Shown: positions 37,300-46,856 of the stretch, piece by piece | Layout of the letters: each line of letters opens with the position of its first letter | Numbering within the stretch: position 1 is the stretch's first letter | The notes under the pieces: model-generated | What the model saw: the letters and a program-made list of their open reading frames with translations, nothing else | What the model was told of the DNA's origin: nothing | The model's database searches: none | Position numbers and translations under genes: made by a program | Assembly: GCA_014695195.1 (NCBI GenBank) | Contig: JACJNW010000028.1 | Span: 992,001-1,056,000, forward strand | Direction: 5' to 3' | Origin: Cyanobacteria bacterium FACHB-DQ100 | GTDB lineage: Bacteria; Cyanobacteriota; Cyanobacteriia; Leptolyngbyales; Leptolyngbyaceae | DNA length: 64,000 bases

Positions 37300-38295
37300 A
37301 TGCCAAATTCCGCTGATCGTCGTCCAATTCTGCTCGATTTTGAAAAACCTCTCGCTGAACTCGAAGCCCGCATTACTCAAGTTCGAGAACTCGCTGAGGA
37401 AAACGAAGTCGATTTATCTGATCAGATCGCGCTGCTTGAAGAACGTGCGATCGAGCTTCGTAAAGAAATTTTTAGCGGGTTGACTCCCGGACAGCGGCTG
37501 CAAGTTGCGCGTCACCCTCGCAGACCCAGTACGCTTGATTACATTCAAGCCATTAGCGATGAATGGATGGAGCTACATGGCGATCGAGGCGGACATGATG
37601 ATCCGGCAGTGGTAGGCGGAGTCGGGCGGATTGAAGGTCGTCCGGTTGTCATGCTCGGTCAGCAAAAAGGACGAAATACTAAAGACAATATTCAGCGCAA
37701 CTTTGGGCAGGCATCGCCGAGTGGATACCGTAAAGCCATTCGGCTGATGGAACACGCCGATCGCTTCGGAATGCCGATTCTCACGTTTATCGATACGCCT
37801 GCGGCGTGGGCAGGACTCGAAGCGGAACAGTTCGGGCAGGGAGAAGCGATCGCCTACAATCTGCGCGAAATGTTTGGGTTTGAAGTGCCGATCATTTGCA
37901 GCGTCATCGGTGAAGGTGGATCAGGAGGCGCTTTGGCGATCGGAGTTGGAGAACGGCTCTTAATGTTTGAACACGCCGTCTACAGCGTTGCCCCCCCGGA
38001 AACCTGTGCGACGATCTTATGGCGGGATGCGTCGAAAGCTGCACAAGCCGCAGAAGCCTTGAAGATTACGGCCCCTGACTTAAAGGAAATGGGAATTGCG
38101 GATGAGGTCTTACTTGAGCCGATCGGCGGCGCACACAACGATCCATTAGAAGCCGCAGAAACATTAAAAGCAGCAATTCTACGAAATCTCAACGAGCTAG
38201 ATCAATTCACACCAACTCAGCGGCGAGAGCTACGTTATCAGAAGTTTCGTAATATTGGCGTATTTACCGAAGCAGGATTGCCGACTCATGTGTAG
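37300..38295 (+). CDS. accA: Acetyl-CoA carboxylase carboxyltransferase subunit alpha
   Basis: AccA with AccD transfers the carboxyl group from biotin to acetyl-CoA, giving malonyl-CoA for fatty-acid synthesis. The 331-residue length is normal. The N-terminal helical part ([20 protein letters not shown]) is followed by the crotonase-like core: [52 protein letters not shown], the oxyanion-region [14 protein letters not shown] and [15 protein letters not shown]. It is monocistronic, with a hairpin after its stop. Its upstream spacer is a diverged duplicate of 35091-35150. Confidence 0.98.
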   Translation: MPNSADRRPILLDFEKPLAELEARITQVRELAEENEVDLSDQIALLEERAIELRKEIFSGLTPGQRLQVARHPRRPSTLDYIQAISDEWMELHGDRGGHDDPAVVGGVGRIEGRPVVMLGQQKGRNTKDNIQRNFGQASPSGYRKAIRLMEHADRFGMPILTFIDTPAAWAGLEAEQFGQGEAIAYNLREMFGFEVPIICSVIGEGGSGGALAIGVGERLLMFEHAVYSVAPPETCATILWRDASKAAQAAEALKITAPDLKEMGIADEVLLEPIGGAHNDPLEAAETLKAAILRNLNELDQFTPTQRRELRYQKFRNIGVFTEAGLPTHV

Positions 38296-38299
38296 AAAT

Positions 38300-38332
38300 C
38301 AGCGGTGCGGGTCACTCAAATTCGCACCGCTG
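38300..38332 (+). terminator. 10-bp hairpin after accA
   Basis: CAGCGGTGCG (38300-38309) pairs perfectly with CGCACCGCTG (38323-38332), 4 nt after the accA stop. No T-run follows; a TATAAT (38338-38343) begins 6 nt later and may be a -10 box for the next gene. Confidence 0.5.
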
Positions 38333-38526
38333 CACGATATAATGAGTAAGAACGTAACGAATTGTAAAATCTTGCTCATCTGAATACCTTGCTGACTCAA
38401 GTTTCCCTCGGTTCTTCGCTCCAGCACATGATCGCCGTTTTGCACCGCTACGCTCAATCGTGACTGACCGAAGGTAGCCGTATTTTTCAATTTTTCAACC
38501 CTATTAAGTTTTTTGACTGAGGATTC

Positions 38527-39252
38527 ATGACCTCCTCCCTCGATCGTCGCGCCCTGATTACCGGGGCAAGCAGTGGAATCGGACAAGCCACCGCCCTTGC
38601 TTTTGCAAAAGCAGGCATCAACCTTGTCCTGGTAAGCCGTTCGCAATCTAAATTAGATGCTGTCGCGCAAGAAGCTCGATCGCTTGGGGTCGATGTCCAA
38701 ACTTGTGCGTTGGATTTAGCGAATGTCAGTGAAGTGCGACTTGCAATTGAAGCCCTAGTTTCTCAGGTCGGCAATATCGACATTCTGGTTAACAGCGCAG
38801 GCATGGCATATACAGGCGGACTCGCAGAGATGCCGCTAGACGATTGGCAACGCGTGATTGATCTCAATCTCACCAGTGTTTTTCAGTGCATTCAAGCGGT
38901 CTTGCCTGGAATGCGAAGCCAAAAACGCGGCACGATCGTCAACATCGCTTCGATCGCCGCCCATCAAACCTTTCCCAATTGGGGCGCATACTGCGTCAGC
39001 AAGTTCGGGATACTAGCACTCTCGAAAACTCTGGCGGCTGAGGAGCGCTCACACGGAATTCGAGTAGTAACCCTGTCACCGGGGTCGGTCAATACCGGTA
39101 TTTGGGATACCGAAACGGTGAACGCAGACTTCGATCGCTCGGCAATGTTAACTCCAGACATTGTGGCAGACGCGATTTTGCAGGCTGCAACCATGAACGA
39201 TCGTGCGGTGGTAGAAGAGATGATTCTCATGCCGAATGCCGGAACGTTCTAA
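38527..39252 (+). CDS. Short-chain dehydrogenase/reductase
   Basis: This is a 241-residue classical SDR. The NAD(P)-binding motif is ITGASSGIGQATALAF, followed by NSAG (the usual NNAG) and a catalytic Ser in the IVNIASIAAH strand. The YCVSK box supplies Tyr and Lys, and LSPGSVNTGIWD is the PG motif region. It resembles FabG and general oxidoreductases, but the substrate cannot be told. Arg residues after the first strand (VSRSQSK) suggest NADPH preference. The 231-bp gap to accA and the intervening hairpin suggest its own promoter. It is followed by folE after 54 nt; SDR enzymes can act on pterins, but that link is speculative. Confidence 0.93.
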   Translation: MTSSLDRRALITGASSGIGQATALAFAKAGINLVLVSRSQSKLDAVAQEARSLGVDVQTCALDLANVSEVRLAIEALVSQVGNIDILVNSAGMAYTGGLAEMPLDDWQRVIDLNLTSVFQCIQAVLPGMRSQKRGTIVNIASIAAHQTFPNWGAYCVSKFGILALSKTLAAEERSHGIRVVTLSPGSVNTGIWDTETVNADFDRSAMLTPDIVADAILQAATMNDRAVVEEMILMPNAGTF

Positions 39253-39306
39253 GACAAGTTTGCTGGTTGAACGCTTTCTTTTTTGCACACTTATTTTGCA
39301 ACAATC

Positions 39307-39987
39307 ATGACTATTGCCTCTCCGAATGGATTTAGCGCCAAGAATTTAGAATCGAGACCCGATCGCAACACGCAGAACGGGCAGGAAGTGAAGGTTACAC
39401 CGCCGAGCGACGAGACGACACACGAGCAGATGATGGATGCGGTGCGGACAATGCTGGTTGGGGTGGGTGAAGACCCCGAGCGCGAAGGCTTGCTGAAGAC
39501 CCCGAAGCGGGTTGCGGATGCGATGCGGTTCTTAACCAGTGGCTATAACCAATCGCTTGAGGATCTGGTCAACGGTGCAATCTTTGATGAAGGGCACAAT
39601 GAAATGGTGTTGGTGCGTGACATCAACTTCTTCAGCTTGTGCGAACATCATATGCTGCCATTTATGGGACGGGCACACGTTGCCTATATTCCAAATGAGA
39701 AGGTTGTGGGCTTGAGTAAGCTGGCGCGGATTGTGGAAATGTATTCGCGACGGTTACAGGTGCAAGAGCGTCTCACTCGTCAGGTTGCAGAGGCACTCCA
39801 AGAAGTGCTTCAGCCGCGGGGTGTGGCAGTCGTGATGGAGGCTTCGCATATGTGCATGGTGATGCGTGGTGTGCAGAAGCCTGGATCTTGGACGGTGACA
39901 AGTGCGATGGTAGGTGTGTTTCAGGATGATCAGAAGACTCGCGAGGAGTATCTGAACTTGATTCGTCATCAGCCTTCGTTCTGGTAA
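39307..39987 (+). CDS. folE: GTP cyclohydrolase I
   Basis: FolE converts GTP to 7,8-dihydroneopterin triphosphate, the first step to folate and pterins. The protein has 226 residues from ATG 39307 ([13 protein letters not shown]); an upstream TTG at 39283 is less likely. Family blocks are [15 protein letters not shown], the zinc-binding [19 protein letters not shown], the other zinc cysteine in [17 protein letters not shown], and [15 protein letters not shown]. The first 35 residues are a variable extension. The 3' end overlaps the convergent trpF by 19 bp. Confidence 0.97.
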   Translation: MTIASPNGFSAKNLESRPDRNTQNGQEVKVTPPSDETTHEQMMDAVRTMLVGVGEDPEREGLLKTPKRVADAMRFLTSGYNQSLEDLVNGAIFDEGHNEMVLVRDINFFSLCEHHMLPFMGRAHVAYIPNEKVVGLSKLARIVEMYSRRLQVQERLTRQVAEALQEVLQPRGVAVVMEASHMCMVMRGVQKPGSWTVTSAMVGVFQDDQKTREEYLNLIRHQPSFW

Positions 39988-40604
39988 GTCTTTAGTTGGT
40001 TGAATAGCAGTTGAACGCGCTCCAGGTTTTTATCACCTGGGGCGTTTTCTAATCCGCTCGATAAGTCGATGCCATCGGGTGAGACTAAGCTGAGGGCATC
40101 GGAGACATTGTGCGGATTCAGTCCGCCTGCTAACCACCAATCACAAGTGGGGCGAAATGCTTTCAGCATTGTCCAATTGATCGTTAATCCTGTGCCGCCT
40201 GCTTGGGTGGGGTGATACGCATCGAGTAGTAGCACATCGACATGGGATTGATAGTCGATCGATTGTTCTAAGTCTGCTTGCGATCGAATCCGTAATGCTT
40301 TGATCAGTTTGACATTGAGCGATCGGACTTTTTGACAAAATTCCGGGGTTTCTTTGCCGTGGAGTTGTACTACATTCAGGTTTGCGACTTCGATAGTTTC
40401 TTGAATGGTGTCGATCGCAGCATCTAAAAACACTCCCACTCGATCAACAGATAGATAGTTAGTAATGACTCGAATGTTAGTGGCTTCAATGTAGCGAGGA
40501 GTTCCTGGAACGCAGATAAAGCCGATCGCGGTTGCTCCGGATTGTTCGATTGCGATCGCTTGGTCTACTTTAGTAATGCCGCAAATTTTGACTTGTAAGC
40601 CCAT
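39969..40604 (-). CDS. trpF: Phosphoribosylanthranilate isomerase
   Basis: TrpF performs the Amadori rearrangement in tryptophan biosynthesis. The 211-residue TIM barrel is complete: [12 protein letters not shown] with the catalytic Cys, [35 protein letters not shown] with the catalytic Asp, and the phosphate-binding [10 protein letters not shown] and GIDLSSGLE. It stands alone, tail-to-tail with folE (19-bp overlap), with no other trp gene nearby, as is usual in cyanobacteria. Confidence 0.97.
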   Translation of the reverse strand: MGLQVKICGITKVDQAIAIEQSGATAIGFICVPGTPRYIEATNIRVITNYLSVDRVGVFLDAAIDTIQETIEVANLNVVQLHGKETPEFCQKVRSLNVKLIKALRIRSQADLEQSIDYQSHVDVLLLDAYHPTQAGGTGLTINWTMLKAFRPTCDWWLAGGLNPHNVSDALSLVSPDGIDLSSGLENAPGDKNLERVQLLFNQLKTYQNEG

Positions 40605-40790
40605 CGTTAGAATTGTTGTGTTTCCTCAAACGATAGCGTATCAAGAAGTGGAAGCCGCTAGAGTAAGTCCATCTGAATTAGAAAGCTTTGTATGGTTGCC
40701 AATCCTCTTACAGTCAAGGGGATGAGATTGAGCTAACGAGTGTGGATTTGACTTTCTCGATCGCGTTGCTCTATGAGGATATCAATCTGA

Positions 40791-40988
40791 GTGCGGATGA
40801 GCGATCTCATATGTCCGATCTGGTTGCAGCTAATCGGTGACAACAAGATTCAAGGCAAGAGGGCGCATGATATTTGCCTCATTGCTGTCATGTTGGTGCA
40901 CGACGTTGATCATCTGCTTACACTGAATCCGCGTGATTTTACGATCGTCCCTCACATCACTGTGATTGCTCCTCGAACAGTGATATGA
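40791..40988 (+). pseudogene. C-terminal fragment of a PIN-domain (VapC-like) toxin
   Basis: The frame from about 40791 ends in a typical PIN-domain C-terminus: KIQGKRAHDICLIAVMLVHD, then VDHLLTLNPRDFTIVPHITV. It matches the usual HDARLVA...LLTFN..DF pattern of VapC-like toxins. The N-terminal half with the first acidic residues is not found in any frame of the preceding 180 bp, and no antitoxin gene is visible. The start assigned is therefore only the frame limit. It appears to be a decayed toxin gene in a small gene-poor gap between trpF and pilQ (40605-41186). Confidence 0.6.
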
Positions 40989-41129
40989 AAAAGCCAGTAT
41001 TCAGAGAAACTCTATCGAAATTGGCAGGAATATCTCCGGCATATTCGATCTCAAGGGTATCGCAATAATTTCTCTCCCAGATTCGCGATCGTATCAGCCA
41101 TCGCGATCGTTCATCCCCAACAGTTGCAA

Positions 41130-41160
41130 TAAAAAAGCCAGAATTCATCAAGAACTCTGG
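41130..41160 (-). terminator. Terminator of the pil operon
   Basis: Read on the minus strand, CCAGAGTTC pairs with GAATTCTGG (one G-T pair) around a 5-nt loop and is followed by CTTTTTTATT. It lies 26 nt after the pilQ stop. Confidence 0.8.
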
Positions 41161-41186
41161 CAGTGTAGATTCGGATTGGGTTTGCG

Positions 41187-43463
41187 TTAGCGATTCTCTT
41201 GCTGCTGCAAGAATTGGCGAGTTTCACGACCAGGAACATAGCCGTAGCCGAATGTTGATTGATCGCTGTCATCCATAATCTGAGGAGTAACAAGAACAAT
41301 CACTTCGCGTCGTTGATTGGATCGTTCTGTTCGCCGGAACAATGCACCTAATAAAGGAATATCGCCCAAGATTGGAACTTTAGTAGCAGTGACCCGATCA
41401 GCATCTTGAATGATTCCAGAGAGTACCAGCGTTTGTCCATCTCTCAAGCGAATTTGTCCTGAATCTAACCTCCGCTCTGACAGCAAGATAATTGAATTTG
41501 TTGAGCCGTTGATATTGATGACTTGAGCACCATCTGGTTGAGAGATGCTTGGCGCAATAGAGAGGGAGATGAAGCCATTATCATCAATCCGATCAACCTT
41601 GACTGGCAGGATTAAGCCTGCGGGTTTCTTTTCAACCGTGATGGTAGATTGAGACGCGCCTGTGCCAAACGTAGTTTGCTGACTGAAATTCGTGACAACC
41701 TCTTGAATCAGGTTGACCGTTGCTGTTTGTCCCTCTTGAACTACGAGCGTTGGATCAGTCAAAATTTTGGCGTTGCCATTGGAAACTGCTCCTTGAAGTT
41801 GAGCTAAAAAGTTCCGGGCAAAGTTAACGACAGGAATACCATTCGTTATCGGTGCAATTCCAGTTCCGACGTTGCCTTGGCCTGGGGTAGAAAATAGTCC
41901 AAAAGCCTCTCCAGGGGTACGCGTACCAAAGTTGAATACCGCAATCCCGTTACTATTGACGAATTGATTATTTCCAAGGCCAAAAGAGAAGCTTGTTCCA
42001 ATTTGGCTAAGTCCGGCTAGGTTCACATCAACCACCCTGACATTGACGGCAACCATGCGACGACGCACATCAGCCAAAACAAGTTGATTTACTGCTAAAT
42101 CAACTTGTTTTGGCGTTCCAGTCAATGTGATGGTATTTGTTCGCTCATCTCCTAACGCCTGTAAACCACGAAGCAATGGTACCGAATCCTGAAACTCAAT
42201 CCGCTGCGCTTTTAGCTCGGTATCGCTCACCGTTGAATTATTATTCTGCTGGGTGTTCTGCTGATTGCTGTTTTGGCTTCCAATTTGTGCCGCAGAACTT
42301 ACGCTGGTAACTCGTTGCGTCGGGTTGTTTGCGCTTTCAGCACCTAAACCAACCAAGACATTCAGAGCAGTTGCAACAGGAGCTTGATTGAGCCTCACAC
42401 TTCTCACAATAATTCCTCTTGCTGCATTGGGAAGCCTTGTACCCACAAAGATGGTTTTCCCTGACCGCGTTGCTTCCAAACTTGCACACTGAGCGCTACC
42501 ACTGCTGCTACTACCAGTAGCAGTAGCAGAAATCGGAACACAAGTTACTCTTAGAACATAGTTGAATACATCTTGCACAGACTCATTTTCAATGTCTAGC
42601 GAAATGGTTGGGCCGTTCGGCTTTGCTTCTGGAGTTGATCCTTGTGACTGTTGACCGTCTGATGCTTCGCTGTAAGCTAGATTTAGTCTTGCTGCTCTTG
42701 CTAACAGCGATAGAACCTCTCTCACCGGGGCGTTTCTTAACACTAAGCGGGGAATTCGTTCATTCGTGCCGAGGTCGATCGTAGAAGGTGACGCATCGGA
42801 CTGAGAAACTGAAATGTCACCAACGGGAGGCGCAACGGCTCGACGCTGCAAGGGAGGCACCGGAGCCACTGGAACCGTCGGCTGTCCCTGGTTCGGCACT
42901 TGAGCGCTCGGTACAAACGGAGCGATCGGAGTCGTCGAGTTCGGCATCGCTTGAGCTACCGGAGTCGTCGGCAGAGGAGCCGAAGGAGTCGCTTGGGCTG
43001 GAACCGCTTGAGCTATCTTGCTCCCAGCAGGCGGAACATTTACCGGAACGGCGGCATTTGGCGTACCACCACCTGCACCCGCGACGTTGAAAATTACACC
43101 CTGAGCATTGCGGCTGGCAATCTGTCCGATCGGCGCTGCATTCGTGCCCACTACCGACACCTGCACTCCGTTTGCACCCGATGGCGTGACCGAGACTTGA
43201 GCAATGCCCGGTGCCGGATTGTTCTGACGGTATGGCTGTGCGATCTGAGCGTTGAACACATACGCATTCCAGGTATTGCCGCGATTGACATTAAACACCT
43301 GGGGAGGCTTCTCGCCCTGAGTTTGCAGCACCACATCAAAGCCAGAACCATTCGGGTTGACCGTGACATTCGTAACCTGAGTAGGATTTGCCGAAGCGGG
43401 CGGATGGCTGACTAGCGCTAGGGTCGCAGCAGTCGCTAAGCTGAGAAATCGAAGCTCTTTCAC
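41187..43463 (-). CDS. pilQ: Type IV pilus secretin PilQ with AMIN domain
   Basis: PilQ forms the outer-membrane channel for type IV pili. Read from the N-terminus: a signal peptide (MKELRFLSLATAATLALVSH, cleavage after PASA), an AMIN domain for peptidoglycan binding (about 30-135), and a Pro/Ala/Val-rich linker. A secretin/TonB short N-domain follows (RIPRLVLRNAPVREVLSLLA), then N1-type repeats with a Gln/Asn-rich insert. The C-terminal secretin pore contains VVQEGQTATVNL, SERRLDSGQIRLRDGQTLVL and VPILGDIPLLGALFRR. I prefer the GTG at 43463 because AAGGAGGAG lies 8-10 nt upstream; the GTG at 43472 almost abuts that site. It is the last gene of pilM-N-O-Q. Confidence 0.95.
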   Translation of the reverse strand: MKELRFLSLATAATLALVSHPPASANPTQVTNVTVNPNGSGFDVVLQTQGEKPPQVFNVNRGNTWNAYVFNAQIAQPYRQNNPAPGIAQVSVTPSGANGVQVSVVGTNAAPIGQIASRNAQGVIFNVAGAGGGTPNAAVPVNVPPAGSKIAQAVPAQATPSAPLPTTPVAQAMPNSTTPIAPFVPSAQVPNQGQPTVPVAPVPPLQRRAVAPPVGDISVSQSDASPSTIDLGTNERIPRLVLRNAPVREVLSLLARAARLNLAYSEASDGQQSQGSTPEAKPNGPTISLDIENESVQDVFNYVLRVTCVPISATATGSSSSGSAQCASLEATRSGKTIFVGTRLPNAARGIIVRSVRLNQAPVATALNVLVGLGAESANNPTQRVTSVSSAAQIGSQNSNQQNTQQNNNSTVSDTELKAQRIEFQDSVPLLRGLQALGDERTNTITLTGTPKQVDLAVNQLVLADVRRRMVAVNVRVVDVNLAGLSQIGTSFSFGLGNNQFVNSNGIAVFNFGTRTPGEAFGLFSTPGQGNVGTGIAPITNGIPVVNFARNFLAQLQGAVSNGNAKILTDPTLVVQEGQTATVNLIQEVVTNFSQQTTFGTGASQSTITVEKKPAGLILPVKVDRIDDNGFISLSIAPSISQPDGAQVININGSTNSIILLSERRLDSGQIRLRDGQTLVLSGIIQDADRVTATKVPILGDIPLLGALFRRTERSNQRREVIVLVTPQIMDDSDQSTFGYGYVPGRETRQFLQQQENR

Positions 43464-43500
43464 GGGATACACTCCTCCTTGGGGGAATCAGGAACTATGG

Positions 43501-44376
43501 CTATGGTTTCGGGGGTTGCGCGGCAGCTTGTGCTGCTTTGCGTTCGACTTCAGTTAGTGGCATCAGCGCATCCATCTGAAACGTCGTGGTGATTTGATTG
43601 TCCGGTTGGCAGTTCGTCAGATAGCGAATCGTGCCGTCGGGCTGAATCTCGTACAAGCCTTCAGACACCTTGTTATCTGCCACTTTGACCGATAGGTTTC
43701 GCACCAGCAGCAAAGGTTGCAGACGCTCGATCGTTCTAAAAATCGACTGCGTTTGGTTGAAATTGCCGCGAATTTCAACATCGATCGTTTGGCGCTTCAG
43801 CTTGTTATCGATCGGCGCACCCAGTGAACTATCGCTGATCACCGCCGCTCCCTTCTCGTCAGGCTTAAAGCGCCGTAGCTTTGCTTCTGCCACCAGTTGC
43901 CCAAAGCGGTCTTGGAATTCTTGGGCACCCCCAGGCGTTGAAAATAACTGCTGCACATAAACCGGACAAGCATTGAGCTTGGTGTTTCTTGCCGCCAATA
44001 AGCCTGCATTATTGCGCTCAATCAGTTGGTTGAGGTCAAACAACAGCGTGTTGAGCGTCTTTTCGCTCGCAAACAGGCTATAGACCTGATCGCGCTTTTG
44101 TTTCGCTTGCTCTAGCTGGTTTTTAGCCTCTTGAATTTGCTTGCGAATCTCGCCTTGTTGCTGAAGCTGCTGGGTTTTTTCTTTTACCTTGGCATCCAAG
44201 GCTTGATTGGCTTCCCAAGCAGGCATCACGAGATAAGAGACGATCGCACCTGCGCCGAGCAGACCCATCACCCCCAGCACAACCCCGCTGATCATGGGCG
44301 TAAAGGTAATGCCAAACGCAGTGGGATAAGTCGGGGTACTCTCAAAGTCTGAATCAGGAATAAAGTCAGCCGTCAT
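43501..44376 (-). CDS. pilO: Type IV pilus inner-membrane protein PilO
   Basis: PilO pairs with PilN in the inner-membrane alignment complex linking PilM to PilQ. The 291 residues comprise a short cytoplasmic N-terminus, one membrane segment (about 28-52, MISGVVLGVMGLLGAGAIVS), a coiled coil rich in Gln and Lys (about 58-105), and a periplasmic ferredoxin-like domain. The C-terminal tail is Ala/Pro-rich. Its ATG overlaps the pilN stop by 4 bp (ATGA). The assignment comes from topology, the coiled coil and operon position. Confidence 0.9.
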   Translation of the reverse strand: MTADFIPDSDFESTPTYPTAFGITFTPMISGVVLGVMGLLGAGAIVSYLVMPAWEANQALDAKVKEKTQQLQQQGEIRKQIQEAKNQLEQAKQKRDQVYSLFASEKTLNTLLFDLNQLIERNNAGLLAARNTKLNACPVYVQQLFSTPGGAQEFQDRFGQLVAEAKLRRFKPDEKGAAVISDSSLGAPIDNKLKRQTIDVEIRGNFNQTQSIFRTIERLQPLLLVRNLSVKVADNKVSEGLYEIQPDGTIRYLTNCQPDNQITTTFQMDALMPLTEVERKAAQAAAQPPKP

Positions 44377-45242
44377 GGTTTTTTCGCTCCGTCCGTTTGA
44401 GTTGCTGCGGGAGTCGGTGAGGCAGGCTTCGCTGAAGTAGCCGAAATCACGCCGCGCTGCTTTAAGGCTTCGATCCGCGTCACCAGGCCCACTGCACCTT
44501 TACGATCGAGTTCCCGGATCAGTTCTGAAGCCGGCACATCGTTGATGGCTGTGGCGATCGTGAAGGACACTTTGCGCGGTAGGCGAGGCGGCTTGAATCC
44601 ACCCATTTCTCGCTTGACTCCCGGAAATTCAGGGATTTGCAGCGCTTTCTCTTCCCCTAGCTCTGCACTAACCACTTTGGTTTGATCGGCTCTTAAGAAG
44701 TTCGACTGCTGAAGCGTCAGCATAAAATCGTTGACATCATTGAATGAATTGGCAATGCCTTTGATTTCAATGCGGGACGAAACGGGTGGAGTTGCGCCTG
44801 CTGCGGGAGTCGGTGCAGCGCCTTGTGCGGGAGCGATCTGGGCAACCGAGGCAATCTGAACGCTCTTCGGTAAGCGATCGCGAATATCCTGCGTCATCGC
44901 TGACCACGGCTTAATTTGGTTAAACACCGTCGCCAGGGCTTGTGCTTCTTCGGTCGCTTGCTTTGTCTCTTCCCTGACCTTGGATAGATTCTTCTTCTCG
45001 GCTTCGAGGGTGCCAAGCTGCACATCGAGATCGGCTTGCTGCCGCTCTAGATCGCCATTTCGCAGAGTGAGAATCCCGAAAAGCGATCCTGCCAGCACCG
45101 GAAAAAAGACCATCGCTGCAACGCCCAAGAGTAAGGGGCGACGATCGTCGGCTGAGACGGTGGCTTGGGGTCGATTGCCTCGCCCCTTATCGGGCTTACT
45201 CTCTGATCGATCGTTGAGAAAATTAATATCTAAACTGTACAT
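44373..45242 (-). CDS. pilN: Type IV pilus assembly protein PilN
   Basis: PilN is a bitopic inner-membrane protein that binds the actin-like PilM through its cytoplasmic N-terminus. The motif is present as SLDINFLNDRSE at the very start. One membrane segment (about 38-60), a coiled coil (about 65-100) and a periplasmic domain follow. Low-complexity Pro/Ala-rich patches lie near residues 130-150 and at the C-terminus. The protein has 289 residues, longer than proteobacterial PilN, as is common in cyanobacteria. It begins directly after the pilM stop. Confidence 0.92.
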   Translation of the reverse strand: MYSLDINFLNDRSESKPDKGRGNRPQATVSADDRRPLLLGVAAMVFFPVLAGSLFGILTLRNGDLERQQADLDVQLGTLEAEKKNLSKVREETKQATEEAQALATVFNQIKPWSAMTQDIRDRLPKSVQIASVAQIAPAQGAAPTPAAGATPPVSSRIEIKGIANSFNDVNDFMLTLQQSNFLRADQTKVVSAELGEEKALQIPEFPGVKREMGGFKPPRLPRKVSFTIATAINDVPASELIRELDRKGAVGLVTRIEALKQRGVISATSAKPASPTPAATQTDGAKKP

Positions 45243-46331
45243 TTACCAGGCCTCCCGCAACCCTAAACCGAGTACAACACCCAAACCGGGTCGCAAATTT
45301 GCTGGAATGTCTTCTGCACCCAGCGACAAGGCAGACACCGGATCAACTAAGCTGCAAGGCAGGCTCAGCCGTTGAGTAAAAAACTCGTCTAACTGCCCGA
45401 TCGCGGCTCCGGGGCCTGCCAGCATCACTTGAGCCACTTCCAGGTTTTCACCTTGATTCAGGTAGAAGTCCACCGATCGCCGCAGTTCGTCGCTCAGTTC
45501 TCCCAGTACCCGCAACATTGCGGTTGCCCCTGGATTGCCACCGGGACGACTCGGCTCCGTTACAGGAATCGTCATGCCTTGCAATAAGTCGATATTGCGC
45601 GACGGTGGCAGGTTCATCGCTCTAGAAAGAGCTGACTGAATCTGATAGGTTCCGATCGGAACCGTGCGCGAAAACTGAGGAACACCATCAACGGTGATCG
45701 AAATTTCGGTATTTTCAAATTGAATATCAACGAGTGCCACAGCTTCTTGCGGTGCGAACTGTCTGAGCTGCTCTCGAATTGTCCGAATCAGAGAAAAACT
45801 GCTGACTTCTAGAATGTCCACCTTCAATCCCGCCTGCTGAAAGGTATCGAGGTAGGTATCGGTGACTTCCTTGCGGGTAGCAACTAGAAGAACCTGCACT
45901 TTCTCAATGCCATCCTCATCCACAAACAGACCCAGCTTTTGATAATCAACATCGGCTTCCTCACGCGGAAACGGCAGATACAATCCGGCTTCTTGATTCA
46001 GTACCATTTCGCGCAGTTCGCGATCGTCGAGTTCTGCCGGAACCGGGATGATCCGGGTCACTGTGTCTCGTCCGCCAGGAACCGCCGTTGCGACTTGTTT
46101 AACTTTAATTTTGTGTTCGGCTAACGCAGATTGAATAATCTCTGCCATCGCGGGCGGATCGGTAATTTGCCCTTCGTGAAACACACCTTCAGGAACGGGA
46201 ACCGTGGCATAAGTGCTGAGCCGATAGCCTTGACCCTGTTTGCGGAGTACCGCAAGATTGAGGCGATCGGCGGCTAACTCAATGCCAACCCCCCTTGATT
46301 TTTTTGAGAATAAACTCTTGACGTTAACCAC
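45243..46331 (-). CDS. pilM: Type IV pilus actin-like ATPase PilM
   Basis: PilM is the cytoplasmic actin-fold protein that docks on PilN and connects the pilus motor to the alignment complex. The 362 residues show actin-like phosphate and nucleotide segments: GVGIELAADRLNLAVLRKQ, VATAVPGGRDTVTRIIPVP, EAVALVDIQFENTEISI and VMLAGPGAAIGQL. LNQEAGLYLPFPREEADVDY is typical of PilM. It is the first gene of pilM-N-O-Q, with a 525-bp AT-rich region upstream. Confidence 0.95.
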   Translation of the reverse strand: MVNVKSLFSKKSRGVGIELAADRLNLAVLRKQGQGYRLSTYATVPVPEGVFHEGQITDPPAMAEIIQSALAEHKIKVKQVATAVPGGRDTVTRIIPVPAELDDRELREMVLNQEAGLYLPFPREEADVDYQKLGLFVDEDGIEKVQVLLVATRKEVTDTYLDTFQQAGLKVDILEVSSFSLIRTIREQLRQFAPQEAVALVDIQFENTEISITVDGVPQFSRTVPIGTYQIQSALSRAMNLPPSRNIDLLQGMTIPVTEPSRPGGNPGATAMLRVLGELSDELRRSVDFYLNQGENLEVAQVMLAGPGAAIGQLDEFFTQRLSLPCSLVDPVSALSLGAEDIPANLRPGLGVVLGLGLREAW

Positions 46332-46856
46332 TGTTCGTTAGCCTGCTATGAATGAATGAGTGACAGGTTTTCTGCAATCGGAAATTGCAGTCTTGCATGG
46401 GTTGAGAGAGCCTAGTAATCACACGTAAAGCAGCAGAGAAGACAGCTACTTTGATCAAAATTGAGAGAATCAATCTCTGGTGTAACGAACTTAGACTGCC
46501 CAGTTTTTTTGCAAGAATACACAACTTGATTCAAAAAAGTTAAGAAAATCCTGAAGTCCCTGCCATAGAGCAATTTCAGAAATTAAAAATTGAGCGAATC
46601 TAAATAGAAATCACTCTGGATTGCTTTATTTGATTTAATTATTTCGACTACAATTCCAATCTTTTAGAGGCAATTTGTTTCATTCGGTCGCGCTATAGCA
46701 GCGCGCTCGATGTAAGAAATAGCACATCTATTTCTGCATACTACACGCGATTTTAAAAATGGCACGACTAATTTTGTGGGGAGTGGAGAGTAGATTTTCT
46801 TGTTTGGCTTTTGCCGTCGATCGTGAGAAGAAGAGAGTTGTGGAATAGCAGAGAAC
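46332..46856. other. 525-bp AT-rich divergent intergenic region
   Basis: No gene is seen between pilM (minus) and the CrtISO-like gene (plus). It presumably holds both promoters. Two adjacent perfect hairpins stand out: CGCGCT-ATAGC-AGCGCG at 46689-46705 and AGAAATAG-CACAT-CTATTTCT at 46715-46735. Confidence 0.5.

Noticed and set aside
40957-41151. 65-residue minus-strand frame after the pil terminator
   Set aside because: It overlaps the PIN remnant and the terminator, has no recognisable family and lacks a clear ribosome binding site.
42788-43415. Plus-strand frames opposite the pilQ linker
   Set aside because: The Pro/Ala linker of pilQ gives long open antisense frames; no start context and no family similarity.
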